64,000 nucleotides of DNA from contig NZ_BNBE01000001.1 in the NCBI RefSeq assembly GCF_014654895.1, forward strand, positions 1-64,000, given 5' to 3'. Position 1 is the stretch's first letter. Each line of letters begins with the position of its first letter. Below are positions 7,148 to 15,092 of the stretch, in pieces. The notes beneath the pieces are model-generated. The model had not been told where the DNA came from and made no database searches. It saw only the letters and a list, made by a program, of their open reading frames with translations. The position numbers and the translations under genes were made by a program. This DNA comes from Streptomyces filamentosus (GTDB lineage: Bacteria > Actinomycetota > Actinomycetes > Streptomycetales > Streptomycetaceae).

Positions 7148-7561
7148 CTACTCCCCAGGGGCCAGCGTCTCGTCGAGGTACTCCTGCACCGGCCCGAACA
7201 ACCCCCACGGCACGAAGTCGGGGATCTCGCCCAGCCGGATCCAGGCGACCTCGGCCAGTTCCTCCTCGTCGGCGACTCGGGCCTCGCCGCCGACGACCTC
7301 GCAGGCGACGTAAGACATGTGCCGGCCGGTCTGCGGGTGGACTCGCTCGCCGAGTGATCGGACCGCCTTCACCTCCAGGTCGACCTCCTCGGCCGTCTCC
7401 CGGACCGCGGCCTGCTCCGGCGTCTCCCCGGCCTCGATCCCGCCGCCCGGGAACGCCCAGAGAAGCTTCCCCTCCCGCTCCCGGCGTCGGATCATCAGGA
7501 CGCGGTCGCCCGCGGTGATGATGGCGGTGGAGATGCCCTGCTCAGTCGTCGTCTCGGTCAC
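7148..7561 (-). CDS. NUDIX hydrolase
   Basis: 137 residues, one NUDIX fold. The box starts at G41 and reads [20 protein letters not shown]. The acidic residues expected to bind magnesium (E47, R54-E55, E58-E59) are present; the usual late glycine is aspartate. Family members hydrolyse nucleoside diphosphates linked to another moiety. Its start overlaps the stop of the XRE-NUDIX gene upstream. NUDIX genes are frequent passengers of actinomycete integrative elements. Substrate unknown. Confidence 0.8.
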   Translation of the reverse strand: MTETTTEQGISTAIITAGDRVLMIRRREREGKLLWAFPGGGIEAGETPEQAAVRETAEEVDLEVKAVRSLGERVHPQTGRHMSYVACEVVGGEARVADEEELAEVAWIRLGEIPDFVPWGLFGPVQEYLDETLAPGE

Positions 7562-8187
7562 GCCAGTGCCTCCAGGATCGGCGGGTAGATGTGCTGCTCA
7601 GGGATGAAGCGGGTCAGGTCTGCGCGCGGCACCCAGGCCACGTCGCTGTTCTCGTCGGGGTCCCGGTTCTCGGCCTCGCCCATCAGGTGCTCCGCGAGGA
7701 AGTAGTCGACCAGGACTCCCGTCTTGGGGTGGACGCGCTCACCAAGTCGCTGCCGGATTGCGCACCGAACTCCGGTCTCCGCGCGGGTCTCCTCGACCGC
7801 GACCATCTCGGCCTTCCGGCCGGGCTTCACGGTGCCTGCCGGAAACTGCCAGGTGAGGGCATCGTCACCTCGCCGGCAAACGAGGAGCACATCGGGGCCC
7901 CGCGTTACGACCGCGACTGCCACGCGGAAAGCCTGCGCCTGAGCAGCGGTTGGGGTCGGGCGGGATAAGGCAGCGAAGCGGCGAATCACCGATGCGGAGG
8001 CCCTTTCGTAGGCGGTGTCGAGGAGCTGCTGGGTGTCATTCTTCGGGACCATGTCCGGCGAGCTGTGCCAGCTGGCGACGGTGCGGACCCCCACGTCGAG
8101 ATGCTCGGCGAACTGCTCGTTCGTCATCCTGAGGGCCTGCTGCAGAGCGCATGCCGTGCGGCCGGTCCACGTCTCGACGACTTCCAC
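7558..8187 (-). CDS. XRE helix-turn-helix fused to a degenerate NUDIX domain
   Basis: 209 residues from GTG 8187 (CGAGGGGC upstream); an in-frame start at 8253 is possible but lacks a clear ribosome site. Residues ~8-50 are an XRE-type DNA-binding domain ([22 protein letters not shown]). Residues ~85-205 form a NUDIX fold, but the box [20 protein letters not shown] departs from the consensus: the first Glu is Arg, the Arg is Glu and one metal-binding Glu is Ala. A ligand-sensing regulator, like NrtR-type NUDIX regulators, fits better than an enzyme. The next gene, overlapping by four bases, is an intact NUDIX hydrolase. Confidence 0.65.
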   Translation of the reverse strand: MEVVETWTGRTACALQQALRMTNEQFAEHLDVGVRTVASWHSSPDMVPKNDTQQLLDTAYERASASVIRRFAALSRPTPTAAQAQAFRVAVAVVTRGPDVLLVCRRGDDALTWQFPAGTVKPGRKAEMVAVEETRAETGVRCAIRQRLGERVHPKTGVLVDYFLAEHLMGEAENRDPDENSDVAWVPRADLTRFIPEQHIYPPILEALA

Positions 8188-8272
8188 TTTCCGCCCCTCG
8201 CGCGATCGGATTCGAGGTCTTGCACTGTCGAAGCACCGTAGTTGCACCGACACTGCCCTGCTCGCTCATGGC

Positions 8273-8288
8273 AGTTGAGCTGTCAACT
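8273..8288. promoter_or_regulatory. dyad operator/promoter upstream of the NUDIX operon
   Basis: Perfect inverted repeat AGTTGA-GCTG-TCAACT, with a further GTTGAC at 8291. On the minus strand it contains TTGACA, a good -35 element for the XRE-NUDIX operon. It is a candidate autoregulatory site. Confidence 0.4.
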
Positions 8289-8319
8289 CGGTTGACTACA
8301 GGGCATGCAAAGGGTGCTT

Positions 8320-8559
8320 CTATCTGGCGGCGCGCGAGATCTGCTCGGCTCGCGAGCCGGTCACGCCGAGCAGCTTGCCAACCTGGTTCCAGGAGCGGTC
8401 GACGTACAGCTCCTTCGCGACATCGGCCTTGATCTCCTTGAGGGAAAGGTCGAGCCGCCCCTCAAGCTCTTTGACCGCCTCGTACCGCTCGACGGCGTCG
8501 CTGATCTCCTTGAGCGCAGCGATGAGCGCCCTCTCTGCGGTGTCCACGGCATCGGTCAT
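8320..8559 (-). CDS. small helix-turn-helix protein
   Basis: 79 residues, ATG at 8559. Acidic helical N-terminal half, then LYVDRSWNQVGKLLGVTGSRAEQISRAAR, which reads as a helix-turn-helix that ends the protein. The position is at the left edge of the accessory cargo, with the NUDIX promoter just downstream. Similar small proteins are common in Streptomyces mobile elements. Function inferred as DNA binding only. Confidence 0.5.
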   Translation of the reverse strand: MTDAVDTAERALIAALKEISDAVERYEAVKELEGRLDLSLKEIKADVAKELYVDRSWNQVGKLLGVTGSRAEQISRAAR

Positions 8560-8793
8560 GACACGAGAGTAAGGGCCAATCCGGGCCACTTCAAGCAGCT
8601 GCTTGACGGAGGCTGCGCGACCCCCTACATTCGTCATCAGCGAGGGAATCCAAGCGCCGCTTGGAACCCCTCCGTCGTCCACTCTCACCAGGCCCAGCCT
8701 GCGGACGGCGCTACAACAGAAAACGGGCTGGACACCGCGACTCTCACCTCGCAGGCCAGCCCTACCACGAGGAATCTCTGAAGGGTCACCCTC

Positions 8794-9117
8794 ATGGCTA
8801 CGCAGAAGTCTAACGGCACCCGTGTGCCCGCTACCGAGAACAGCCTCACCCCCGCCCGCCTCCTGTCCACCCCTCTGGCCGATCTGCTGGCCGAGGTGGA
8901 CGCGGAGGTCACGGAAGCGCCCTCCGAGTACGGCGACGCCTTCGAGGGTGTCTTCATCAAGCCGTACATCGGCCCGATCCAGATCGTCCTCCCGAAGGCC
9001 CGTAATGCGGCGCACCGGGACGTGATGGCCCGCGTGCTGGTCGGCCGGCTGCTGGGTACGGACCTGGCCCCGCTGCCCTCCTCGCTGGAGTCCCGCTCGT
9101 TCGGCGGTGTCCGGTGA
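8794..9117 (+). CDS. conserved hypothetical protein, first gene of the translocase operon
   Basis: 107 residues. It begins a plus-strand chain of overlapping genes that leads to the FtsK-like translocase. Central motif FEGVFIKPYIGPIQIVLPKARNAAHRDVMARVL. No membrane segment or known domain. The 234-bp gap upstream should hold the promoter, but no clear -35/-10 pair was picked out. Confidence 0.5.
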   Translation: MATQKSNGTRVPATENSLTPARLLSTPLADLLAEVDAEVTEAPSEYGDAFEGVFIKPYIGPIQIVLPKARNAAHRDVMARVLVGRLLGTDLAPLPSSLESRSFGGVR

Positions 9118-9236
9118 AGGCCGCGTCGTCGGAGCGCCGGCTGGTCCTGGTGGGCCGGAAGTCGGGCCGTGGTCCGATCGTCATCCAGATGCCCGCCCCG
9201 GCTCCGCAGCCGGCCCGCATCCCCTCGGCCCGGTGA
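9114..9236 (+). CDS. 40-residue small protein
   Basis: A short frame with start GTG and stop both overlapping its neighbours by four bases (GTGA at 9114 and at 9233), which is the main support for translation. Basic, starting VKAASSERRLVLVGRKSGRG. No family. Confidence 0.4.
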   Translation: MKAASSERRLVLVGRKSGRGPIVIQMPAPAPQPARIPSAR

Positions 9237-9385
9237 TCGCCGTGTACGAGATGTCTGCGGCTGACCGTGCCGCCCACGAGGCCGCCTCCTACGTTCGCCG
9301 CCAGGCCGCCGCGCCGCTGTCGGACAAGGAGCGCGAGGAGCTGTCGCGGAAGCTCGCCGAGCGCAACAAGAACAGCCGGCGGTGA
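9233..9385 (+). CDS. 50-residue small protein
   Basis: GTG start overlapping the previous stop, and a stop overlapping the next GTG. Helical and charged throughout (LSDKEREELSRKLAERNKNS). It resembles the short linker-like proteins found before FtsK/TraB genes in Streptomyces elements, but this is not certain. Confidence 0.4.
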   Translation: MIAVYEMSAADRAAHEAASYVRRQAAAPLSDKEREELSRKLAERNKNSRR

Positions 9386-9858
9386 GTAGGTACGTCGGCA
9401 CCCTGCCGACCCGCCTGCTGAACGACGACGCCATCCGCCCCGGCTCGTACCCCACGTGGGGTCACGCGGCCAGGGACTTCGACGGCCGCAGCAAGGACCG
9501 GAAGGTTCTCGCCAGGCTGATGGAGTCGCTGCCGCAGGGCCAGCGGAAGCCGATCCTCCTCGGTGTCGACGACCGCTACCACGACATCTACGTGTCGGAC
9601 GGGCATCACCGGGCGCTGGCTCTGCTGAGGCTCGGGATCGTCGACTTCTCCTTCCGCTGGTGCTGGCTGCGTGCCTGGTCCGTGGATCACCAGTCGGAGC
9701 GCTTCCCGTACACTGGGCCAAGACCGGCGGATGGGGCGCCGCCCTCACCGCCACCGGAGCCACCGGGGTTCTCACCGGCCAGCTGTGGGTTGACCTCCTC
9801 CTCGGCGCTGCCTTCTACGGCATCGGCGCCGTCCACGGGCGGCCCGTCACCGAGGTGA
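9382..9858 (+). CDS. ParB/sulfiredoxin-like domain protein
   Basis: 158 residues. The ParB-like N-terminal nuclease fold is visible at ~55-90: QRKPILLGVDDRYHDIYVSD, then GHHRALALLRLG, the GHHR pattern being the hallmark. The last ~45 residues (Pro/Ser/Ala-rich) look like out-of-frame reading of a membrane-helix sequence that is sensible in the FtsK frame. The original stop may therefore have been lost and the end of this gene may have slid into its neighbour. It still ends in a GTGA overlap with the translocase. Confidence 0.55.
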   Translation: MSRYVGTLPTRLLNDDAIRPGSYPTWGHAARDFDGRSKDRKVLARLMESLPQGQRKPILLGVDDRYHDIYVSDGHHRALALLRLGIVDFSFRWCWLRAWSVDHQSERFPYTGPRPADGAPPSPPPEPPGFSPASCGLTSSSALPSTASAPSTGGPSPR

Positions 9859-11402
9859 GCGAGACGCAGCCGGACCCCACCTTCGTCCCCCTGGACGGCC
9901 CGCCCGCCACCGCATCCGGCGGCGAGAACAACCTGGTCGACGCTCTCATCACCGCAGGGATCATCGCCGAGAGCCAGCGAGGCGACACCCGAGTCGTCGG
10001 CGACATCCACCGCGACGGGCCCGGCTGGGCCGCCACCGTCGAACTGCCCCGCGGCATGGCCGCCGTCACCGCCATCGACAAGGCCGGCTTGCTCGCCTCC
10101 AGCCTCCGCGTCAAGCGCCAGCGCATCGAGATGAAGGCCGACGCCTCCGCCGAAGGTCACGAAGGCCGCTTCACCCTGTGGGTTGCTGACTCCGACAACC
10201 CCTACGCCGGCCCCAAGGTGTACAGCGAGCTCGCGCAGGCCCAGCGCTGGGACTTCTGGCAGTACGGCGTCCCCCTCGGCCTCGACGGCCGCGGCCGCCG
10301 CGTCGACCTGCACCTGCTGTGGTCGTCCCTCCTCATCGGCGGCCTGCAGGACTACGGCAAGTCCTACCTCGCCCGCCTCGTCGCGGCCGCCGCCGTTCTC
10401 GACCCGACCGTCCGGATCGTCCTCATCTCCGGGAAGGTCAGCCCCGACTGGCTGCCCCTCGAAGAGGTCGCCCACAAGTACGTCATCGGCGCCGACCCGC
10501 GCACGGTCCGCAAGGTTCTCGACGTCCTCGACGAGACGATCACCGACATGCAGGGCGTCGGCTCCGAGCTGACCCGCCTCTACCGCGAGGACCCGGCCAG
10601 CTGTCCGGAAGGCAAGCTCACCAAGGAGCTGACCCGGCGCCCCGGGCTCGGCCCCACCCTCGTGATCGTCGAGGAGCTCCAGGAACTCCTCGACGCGGCC
10701 GCCCTCATGAAGGTGAAGACCAGTGAGGACGAGGACGGCGAAGGTGCCCGCACCCGGTCCGCGAAGGACGTCATGGTCGAGTCCATGGCCCGGTTCGTGC
10801 GCGTCGCCCGGTTCGCCGGCGGCATGGGGATGTTCATCACCCAGCGGCCCGACTCCAACTCGGTCCCCACTGCCCTGCGCGAGGTGTGCGTCAAGCGCGC
10901 CAGCTTCCGAGTAAAGGGCGACCGCAGCGCCAAGATGGTCCTCGGTGACGACGCCGTCATGAACGGCGCCGCGCCCCACCTCCTGACCGAGGACTCCAAG
11001 GGCATCTTCGTCCTCGACCAGGGTGCCGAAGAAGGCCACTCCACCCAGCGTGGCGACGTGATCGACCTGCCCACCTTCCTCGCCATCTGCAAGCGCGGCC
11101 GGCAGCTTCGTATCGACGCCGGAACACTGACGGGGTACGCCGCCCAGTTCGGCAAGCCGGTTGAGGTGCCGCCCGAGGCGCGGATCGTCGCCGACGCGAC
11201 CAAGGCCATGCGTGAGGCCGGTGTCGACCGCATGCGAACGGAAGACCTCGCGAAGGCGCTGAACCTTGAAGCCGGCGACCTGCGCGACCTCATGGAGAAG
11301 GCGGGGGCTGGCAAGCCTGTCCAGTTGGGAGGGATGCCCGATGGGAAGAACCCCCGCGGCTACAAGCTCGATGTTCTCCAGTCACGCGCCAGGCGCCCGT
11401 AA
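9855..11402 (+). CDS. FtsK/TraB-like DNA translocase
   Basis: 515 residues. Walker A is GGLQDYGKSYL (~162-172) and Walker B is TLVIVEEL (~266-273), with the FtsK-typical FITQRPDSNSVPT and a C-terminal winged-helix-like segment (DRMRTEDLAKALNLEAGDL). GTG 9855 is chosen because it couples to the ParB-like stop. Upstream in the same frame lies one plausible membrane helix (9730-9835) with no good start, so an N-terminal membrane domain may have been lost. In Streptomyces conjugative elements TraB is an FtsK-like hexamer that moves double-stranded DNA. Presence in a prophage early region is notable. Confidence 0.8.
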   Translation: MSETQPDPTFVPLDGPPATASGGENNLVDALITAGIIAESQRGDTRVVGDIHRDGPGWAATVELPRGMAAVTAIDKAGLLASSLRVKRQRIEMKADASAEGHEGRFTLWVADSDNPYAGPKVYSELAQAQRWDFWQYGVPLGLDGRGRRVDLHLLWSSLLIGGLQDYGKSYLARLVAAAAVLDPTVRIVLISGKVSPDWLPLEEVAHKYVIGADPRTVRKVLDVLDETITDMQGVGSELTRLYREDPASCPEGKLTKELTRRPGLGPTLVIVEELQELLDAAALMKVKTSEDEDGEGARTRSAKDVMVESMARFVRVARFAGGMGMFITQRPDSNSVPTALREVCVKRASFRVKGDRSAKMVLGDDAVMNGAAPHLLTEDSKGIFVLDQGAEEGHSTQRGDVIDLPTFLAICKRGRQLRIDAGTLTGYAAQFGKPVEVPPEARIVADATKAMREAGVDRMRTEDLAKALNLEAGDLRDLMEKAGAGKPVQLGGMPDGKNPRGYKLDVLQSRARRP

Positions 11403-11417
11403 TGCCCTGATCGTCCT

Positions 11418-11572
11418 CTGCTAGGCGTCTGCTAGTGACTGCTAATCCGCAGGTCAGAGCCTGCTGTTCGCCTGCTACCGCACTGCTAGCCGGTCAAGAA
11501 GTAGCACCCCTTTAGCAGACCCTCTAGCACCCCTGACCTGCAACTTAGCGGCAGCCCCATGCCGCCTAGCAC
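11418..11572. repeat. cluster of TGCTA/TAGCA repeats (clt- or origin-like)
   Basis: Between the translocase and the next gene the core TGCTA occurs five times forward (11419, 11430, 11440, 11473, 11484; mostly within CTGCTA, spaced 10-11 bp). It then occurs four times reversed as TAGCA (11502, 11513, 11525, 11567). A longer dyad, GCAGGTCAG at about 11449 with CTGACCTGC at about 11533, encloses part of the array. Nine copies in 155 bp is far above chance. Streptomyces clt loci, which TraB binds, are arrays of short repeats beside traB. Confidence 0.65.
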
Positions 11573-11873
11573 CCGAAATCAACCCATTCATCCCCGCCGA
11601 GAGGAGCCCCCGACGGACAGCCCGCAGACCACCTACTACCGCACCCGAGTCGACGCAGACGCCCTCACCGCCGCCATCCAGCCCGGCACCACCCTCTACA
11701 TCCACCACCACGGCCGCACCCACGCCTGGACCGTCACCGACCAGACCGGCGTCCTCCGCAGCCCCATCCTCACCCCCGCCGACGGCCACCCCGGCCGCGT
11801 CACCCTCCACCAGCTCCTCGCCCGATACGGCGCCATCCACACCCAGAACCCCACTGAAAGGACCCCGACATGA
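11559..11873 (+). CDS. hypothetical protein
   Basis: 104 residues if ATG 11559 is used, which lies inside the repeat cluster. The best ribosome site, GAGAGGAG at 11599, has no ATG, GTG or TTG at proper distance, so the true start is unsure. The conserved-looking body begins about TTYYRTRVDADALTAA and contains YIHHHGRTHAWTV. Stop overlaps the next ATG. Confidence 0.45.
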   Translation: MPPSTRNQPIHPRREEPPTDSPQTTYYRTRVDADALTAAIQPGTTLYIHHHGRTHAWTVTDQTGVLRSPILTPADGHPGRVTLHQLLARYGAIHTQNPTERTPT

Positions 11874-12259
11874 GCCTCAAGTCCTCCTACCAGGCCACCC
11901 GCGGCGACGAGCGCAAGTTCCTCCGCGACATCCAGCCCGGCGACCACCTGTACGTCATCAACAACCACTCCGACCGCGGCGACACCTACAGCGAATGGGT
12001 CGTCACCAACAAGCGCAGCATCATGGGCCACCGCGAGGTCGAGTCCCCCTCCCACGGCGGAGTGATGAGCGCCCAGAGCCTCCTCCGCAAGGAACGCGAA
12101 GTCCTCACCCAGCGGCCCACCCACCTGCCCAACCTCGGCGTCCGCGACCTCCACGGCGCCTTCACCGAGGACGCCCAACGGGCCGCCCGCCTCGTCGGCG
12201 ACCTCCACGCCATCGAGACCGCCAACGCCCTGTCCGCGCAGTACGCCGGCCGCCGCTGA
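11870..12259 (+). CDS. hypothetical protein
   Basis: 129 residues, coupled to the previous gene by ATGA. The two neighbours look alike in layout (a beta-rich segment with LYVINNHSDRGDTYSEWVVTN here and LYIHHHGRTHAWTVT there), so they may be distant paralogues. No known domain. Confidence 0.45.
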   Translation: MSLKSSYQATRGDERKFLRDIQPGDHLYVINNHSDRGDTYSEWVVTNKRSIMGHREVESPSHGGVMSAQSLLRKEREVLTQRPTHLPNLGVRDLHGAFTEDAQRAARLVGDLHAIETANALSAQYAGRR

Positions 12260-12344
12260 GCCAGGACTGCCCGCTGCCCGATCCGCCCGACACGCACGGG
12301 CGGTGAGGGGAGCCGGGACAGCCCCGAGCCCAGAAAGGCCCGCC

Positions 12345-12545
12345 ATGCCCAAGCCCACCCTCCGTGGCCGCCTCGTCGCCGCCGTCCACACCGCCGGAGC
12401 CCGCGTCGCCGGCGACAAGGGAACCAAGGCCGCCGGCGCCATCACCGCCACCCTTCTCGGCGTCGAGATCGTCGAATGCGGCCCCACCTGCGGCGACCAC
12501 TGCGCCGGCTACGAGCACGTCGACACCCTCCGCCGCCTCAAGTAA
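12345..12545 (+). CDS. 66-residue hypothetical protein
   Basis: ATG preceded by AGAAAGG. Basic N-terminal half rich in Ala/Gly (AVHTAGARVAGDKGTKAAGA), then a Cys/His patch ECGPTCGDHCAGYEH that could bind a metal ion. Unknown function. Confidence 0.4.
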   Translation: MPKPTLRGRLVAAVHTAGARVAGDKGTKAAGAITATLLGVEIVECGPTCGDHCAGYEHVDTLRRLK

Positions 12546-12576
12546 CCCGCCCCCACCACTCGAAGGAGAACCCGAG

Positions 12577-13152
12577 ATGGCCGCGTCCACCGCCGTCCGG
12601 CCCGCCGATCTGACGGTCGACGCGGCCACCCTCATCCGCGACATCGAGCAGTACCTCGCCACCCAAGCCCCCCGCACCGCACACCCGCTCGTCACCAAGA
12701 CCACCGACCAGCTCGTCGCCGAAGCCCTCCAGCAGTCCTCCGTCGAGACCACCACCGCGGCACCCGAACTCACCGCCCCCGCACGCTGGTGGCGCATCAT
12801 CCCCGACTGGGCCCTCGCCATCACCCCCGCCCGCCGCCTCCACGGCGCCGGACGCCCCATCACCGTCACCCAGCACCTCCAGCTCACCGCCCTCGTCATC
12901 GAGCAGTACGGACATCACCGCGGCGGACTCCGATCCCTCAGCGGACGGCGATGCATCCTCGGCGCCCAAGCCGTCCTCTACCGCCTCGGCTACGGCGACG
13001 AAGCCACCGCCATCGCCGCCGGCCAGCAGATGCAGAACGTCCTCCGGCGCCGCGGCATCAACGAGCCCTACCACCGGTGGAACGACCGGCCCGAACGGTG
13101 CACAGGCGACGCACTCCAGCTCATCCGCGAAGCCATCGACGGAATCGAATAG
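12577..13152 (+). CDS. hypothetical phage/element protein (DUF6197-like)
   Basis: 191 residues, strong ribosome site GAAGGAGAA. Helical throughout. The C-terminal half has LSGRRCILGAQAVLYRLGYGD and INEPYHRWNDRPERC, a pattern seen in small Streptomyces phage proteins often grouped as DUF6197. That assignment is from memory and tentative. No enzymatic motif is visible. Confidence 0.5.
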   Translation: MAASTAVRPADLTVDAATLIRDIEQYLATQAPRTAHPLVTKTTDQLVAEALQQSSVETTTAAPELTAPARWWRIIPDWALAITPARRLHGAGRPITVTQHLQLTALVIEQYGHHRGGLRSLSGRRCILGAQAVLYRLGYGDEATAIAAGQQMQNVLRRRGINEPYHRWNDRPERCTGDALQLIREAIDGIE

Positions 13153-13242
13153 AGAACCCCTATGTAGACCTACTTAGAGATAGCTTGACCTGATGACAGG
13201 ACCGAACATAAGGTTCTCTCAATCGGTGCTTTGCGCCTGCTG

Positions 13243-13265
13243 AGGCCGCCCCACACGGGCGGCCT
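13243..13265 (+). terminator. stem-loop terminator
   Basis: 9-bp stem AGGCCGCCC with GGGCGGCCT and a trailing TTTCG, 90 bases past the preceding stop and just before the ribosome site of the next gene. A TTGACC/ATAAGG-like promoter at 13187-13214 would place it in a leader. Confidence 0.6.
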
Positions 13266-13287
13266 TTCGCGTACCCGGAGGTGACCA

Positions 13288-13521
13288 ATGACCTCCCTCG
13301 CCCTCGTCGACGAAGAAGCCGCCGCCTACTACACCGGCCGGCCCCGCGTCACCATTCGCCGGTGGGCCCACGAAGGCCGCATCCGGCGATACGGCAAAGG
13401 CCGCGGCCGCGTTCGTTACAACGTCTTCGAGCTCAACCCCGCCCACCGTGACGAAGACACAGGTGAAGTGCTTGAAGCTGGCGGACCACCTCCACTGCCG
13501 TCCCGTAGCGACGCCGCGTAG
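13288..13521 (+). CDS. MerR/excisionase-like helix-turn-helix protein
   Basis: 77 residues after a near-perfect GGAGGTGACC site. LVDEEAAAYYTGRPRVTIRR, then WAHEGRIRRYGKGRGRVRY is a MerR/Xis-type winged helix of the sort used by excisionases and by small phage regulators. No integrase lies next to it, so excision is only one option. Confidence 0.55.
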   Translation: MTSLALVDEEAAAYYTGRPRVTIRRWAHEGRIRRYGKGRGRVRYNVFELNPAHRDEDTGEVLEAGGPPPLPSRSDAA

Positions 13522-13577
13522 GTAACAGCACGGCTACACCGGCCCGAGACGACCCTCAGCTCCGGCAGCCTGGCCCG

Positions 13578-14195
13578 ATGCGCATCAGACCCATCGCGGC
13601 CATGGCCAGCCTCGCCTTCGCCCTCACGCTCACCGCGTGCGGCGCCGCCGACAACCCGCCCGCCACGCCTTCGGACAAGCAGGGCGCTGAAGCCTCCACG
13701 GCAACCGCTGCGCCGGCGGCCGAAACCACCAGCCAGCCCCCCGCAGCCACCACGGAGCCCAGCACCAGCGGACCACTCGCACTCGGTACCACCCACACCT
13801 GGGAAGACACCGAGAACGGGATCCGCGGCACCAGCGCCGTGCTCAGCTACCAGCAAGGCATCAAGTCCGTCGGCTCCGCCGCCGAACACTCCGGCACCCC
13901 TGGCTACGTCTGGGCCGCCCTCGAACTCAAGGTGTGCAGCGTCAAGGGCCTGTTCGCCGCAACCACGACACCGTGGACCCTGTCCTATGCCGACGGCGCC
14001 CGCGTCGAACCGTCCAGCGGCACCTGGGCCGACTTCCCCAAGCCGCAGTTCCCCATCGAGACCAAGCTGACCCCGGGCAAGTGCGTGCGCGGCAAGGTCG
14101 TATACCCGGTCCCCGGCAACAGCCGCCCGCAGACCGTCGTCTACGCCCCTGATGGCTTCGACGTACCCGTCGAATGGGCGGTGCCCACTAAGTAG
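13578..14195 (+). CDS. secreted lipoprotein
   Basis: 205 residues. Signal peptide (MRIRPIAAMASLAFALTL) ending in the lipobox LTAC, cysteine at 21, then a Thr/Ala/Pro linker to ~70 and a beta-rich domain (TWEDTENGIRGTSAVLSY, LELKVCSVKG, GKCVRGKVVYPV) with two more cysteines. The C-terminal domain resembles DUF4352-like immunoglobulin-fold domains of actinobacterial lipoproteins. Outer-face location is expected. Carried on a prophage, it may alter the lysogen surface or block superinfection; this is inference. Confidence 0.7.
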   Translation: MRIRPIAAMASLAFALTLTACGAADNPPATPSDKQGAEASTATAAPAAETTSQPPAATTEPSTSGPLALGTTHTWEDTENGIRGTSAVLSYQQGIKSVGSAAEHSGTPGYVWAALELKVCSVKGLFAATTTPWTLSYADGARVEPSSGTWADFPKPQFPIETKLTPGKCVRGKVVYPVPGNSRPQTVVYAPDGFDVPVEWAVPTK

Positions 14196-14207
14196 AAGGA
14201 GGCGCCC

Positions 14208-14432
14208 GTGGCTGGCAATCCCCGCAACGGGCGCCCCTACCGCGAGCTCGCTTCGGAAATGGTGAGCATGGACGATTGCGGCATCATCCCCGTTACCGGT
14301 GCACCAGGCCTCCACTTCCTGTGGGAACGCCGGGGCCGAGTCATCACCCTTACCAGCGTTCTCAACGCGCCTCCGCCGCCTACTCTCTGGCGACCCTCGC
14401 TCCCTTCTGCGCGCCGGGATGAGGACCGTTAG
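14208..14432 (+). CDS. 74-residue hypothetical protein
   Basis: GTG after AGAAGGAGG. Starts AGNPRNGRPYRELASEM and contains GLHFLWERRGRVITL. The last 20 residues are low-complexity. No family recognised. Confidence 0.4.
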   Translation: MAGNPRNGRPYRELASEMVSMDDCGIIPVTGAPGLHFLWERRGRVITLTSVLNAPPPPTLWRPSLPSARRDEDR

Positions 14433-14477
14433 CCACGCTCTACATCGCCCCCCAGCACACGCCACCAGGAGCCGGAC

Positions 14478-14804
14478 ATGCCCCGCGTAGCCATCCCCGT
14501 CACCCAGTCCTCACGCGCCGGCACCGTCCTTCCGGCGGCCACCACCGGCGACGCCGTCAACAACCACAGCGTCGCCAACGACGGGCGCGTCATCCTCATG
14601 GTGAAGAACACCGGCGCCTCGTCCCGCAACATCACCTTCCTCACCACGCGGAAGGTCGACGGCATCGCGACCCCCGGGCGCGTCGAGGCCGTGCCTGCCG
14701 GAGAGACCCAGCTGTTCGGACCGTTCCCGCCGACCGACTACGGCACCACGCTCAGCGTCGACGTCGCCCACGCCGAGCTCACCCTCAACGCGATCCGCGT
14801 CTGA
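14478..14804 (+). CDS. phage structural-type beta-sandwich protein
   Basis: 108 residues, AGGAGCC ribosome site. All-beta character with a pattern (VPVTQ...NNHSVANDGRVILMVKN...GPFPPTDYG) seen in small decoration- or fibre-like proteins of actinophages, which are often described as an Ig-like head or minor structural component. Placed just before the packaging genes. Role inferred. Confidence 0.45.
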   Translation: MPRVAIPVTQSSRAGTVLPAATTGDAVNNHSVANDGRVILMVKNTGASSRNITFLTTRKVDGIATPGRVEAVPAGETQLFGPFPPTDYGTTLSVDVAHAELTLNAIRV

Positions 14805-14859
14805 CTCGCCCTGCCAGTCGCAAATCCGCGAAACCCCCACCTCCCTCGCCGGTGCCCCC

Positions 14860-14865
14860 TAGGCT
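14860..14865 (+). promoter_or_regulatory. possible -10 element
   Basis: TAGGCT, a frequent Streptomyces -10 hexamer, 30 bases before the start at 14896. No convincing -35 was seen. Confidence 0.25.
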
Positions 14866-14895
14866 CCCGTGGTTACCACCACGCAAGGGGGCCAA

Positions 14896-15069
14896 ATGGC
14901 GAAGATCAAGACGCGGCGGAAGATGGGCTGGATCGCACTCGCATTCCACTGGACCATGCTCGTCTGCACGGTCGGACTGTGGACTCCAGTGTTTCTCGCA
15001 GCACGCCGGCGCCGGCTCACCGTCACCCACATTCCCGACGGATACATGGGCCCCATTCCGCCGCACTAG
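14896..15069 (+). CDS. small membrane protein
   Basis: 57 residues, basic N-terminus (KIKTRRK), one transmembrane helix (WIALAFHWTMLVCTVGLWTPVFLAA), then an arginine cluster. ATG follows AAGGGGG. Similar one-helix proteins are common in Streptomyces chromosomes and phages. Function unknown. Confidence 0.5.
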   Translation: MAKIKTRRKMGWIALAFHWTMLVCTVGLWTPVFLAARRRRLTVTHIPDGYMGPIPPH

Positions 15070-15092
15070 AGTTATTCACTGGGAGGTGCGCC

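Noticed and set aside
11418..11572. CRISPR array
   Set aside because: Repeats are only 5-7 bp, in both orientations, with no spacers of constant length and no cas genes.
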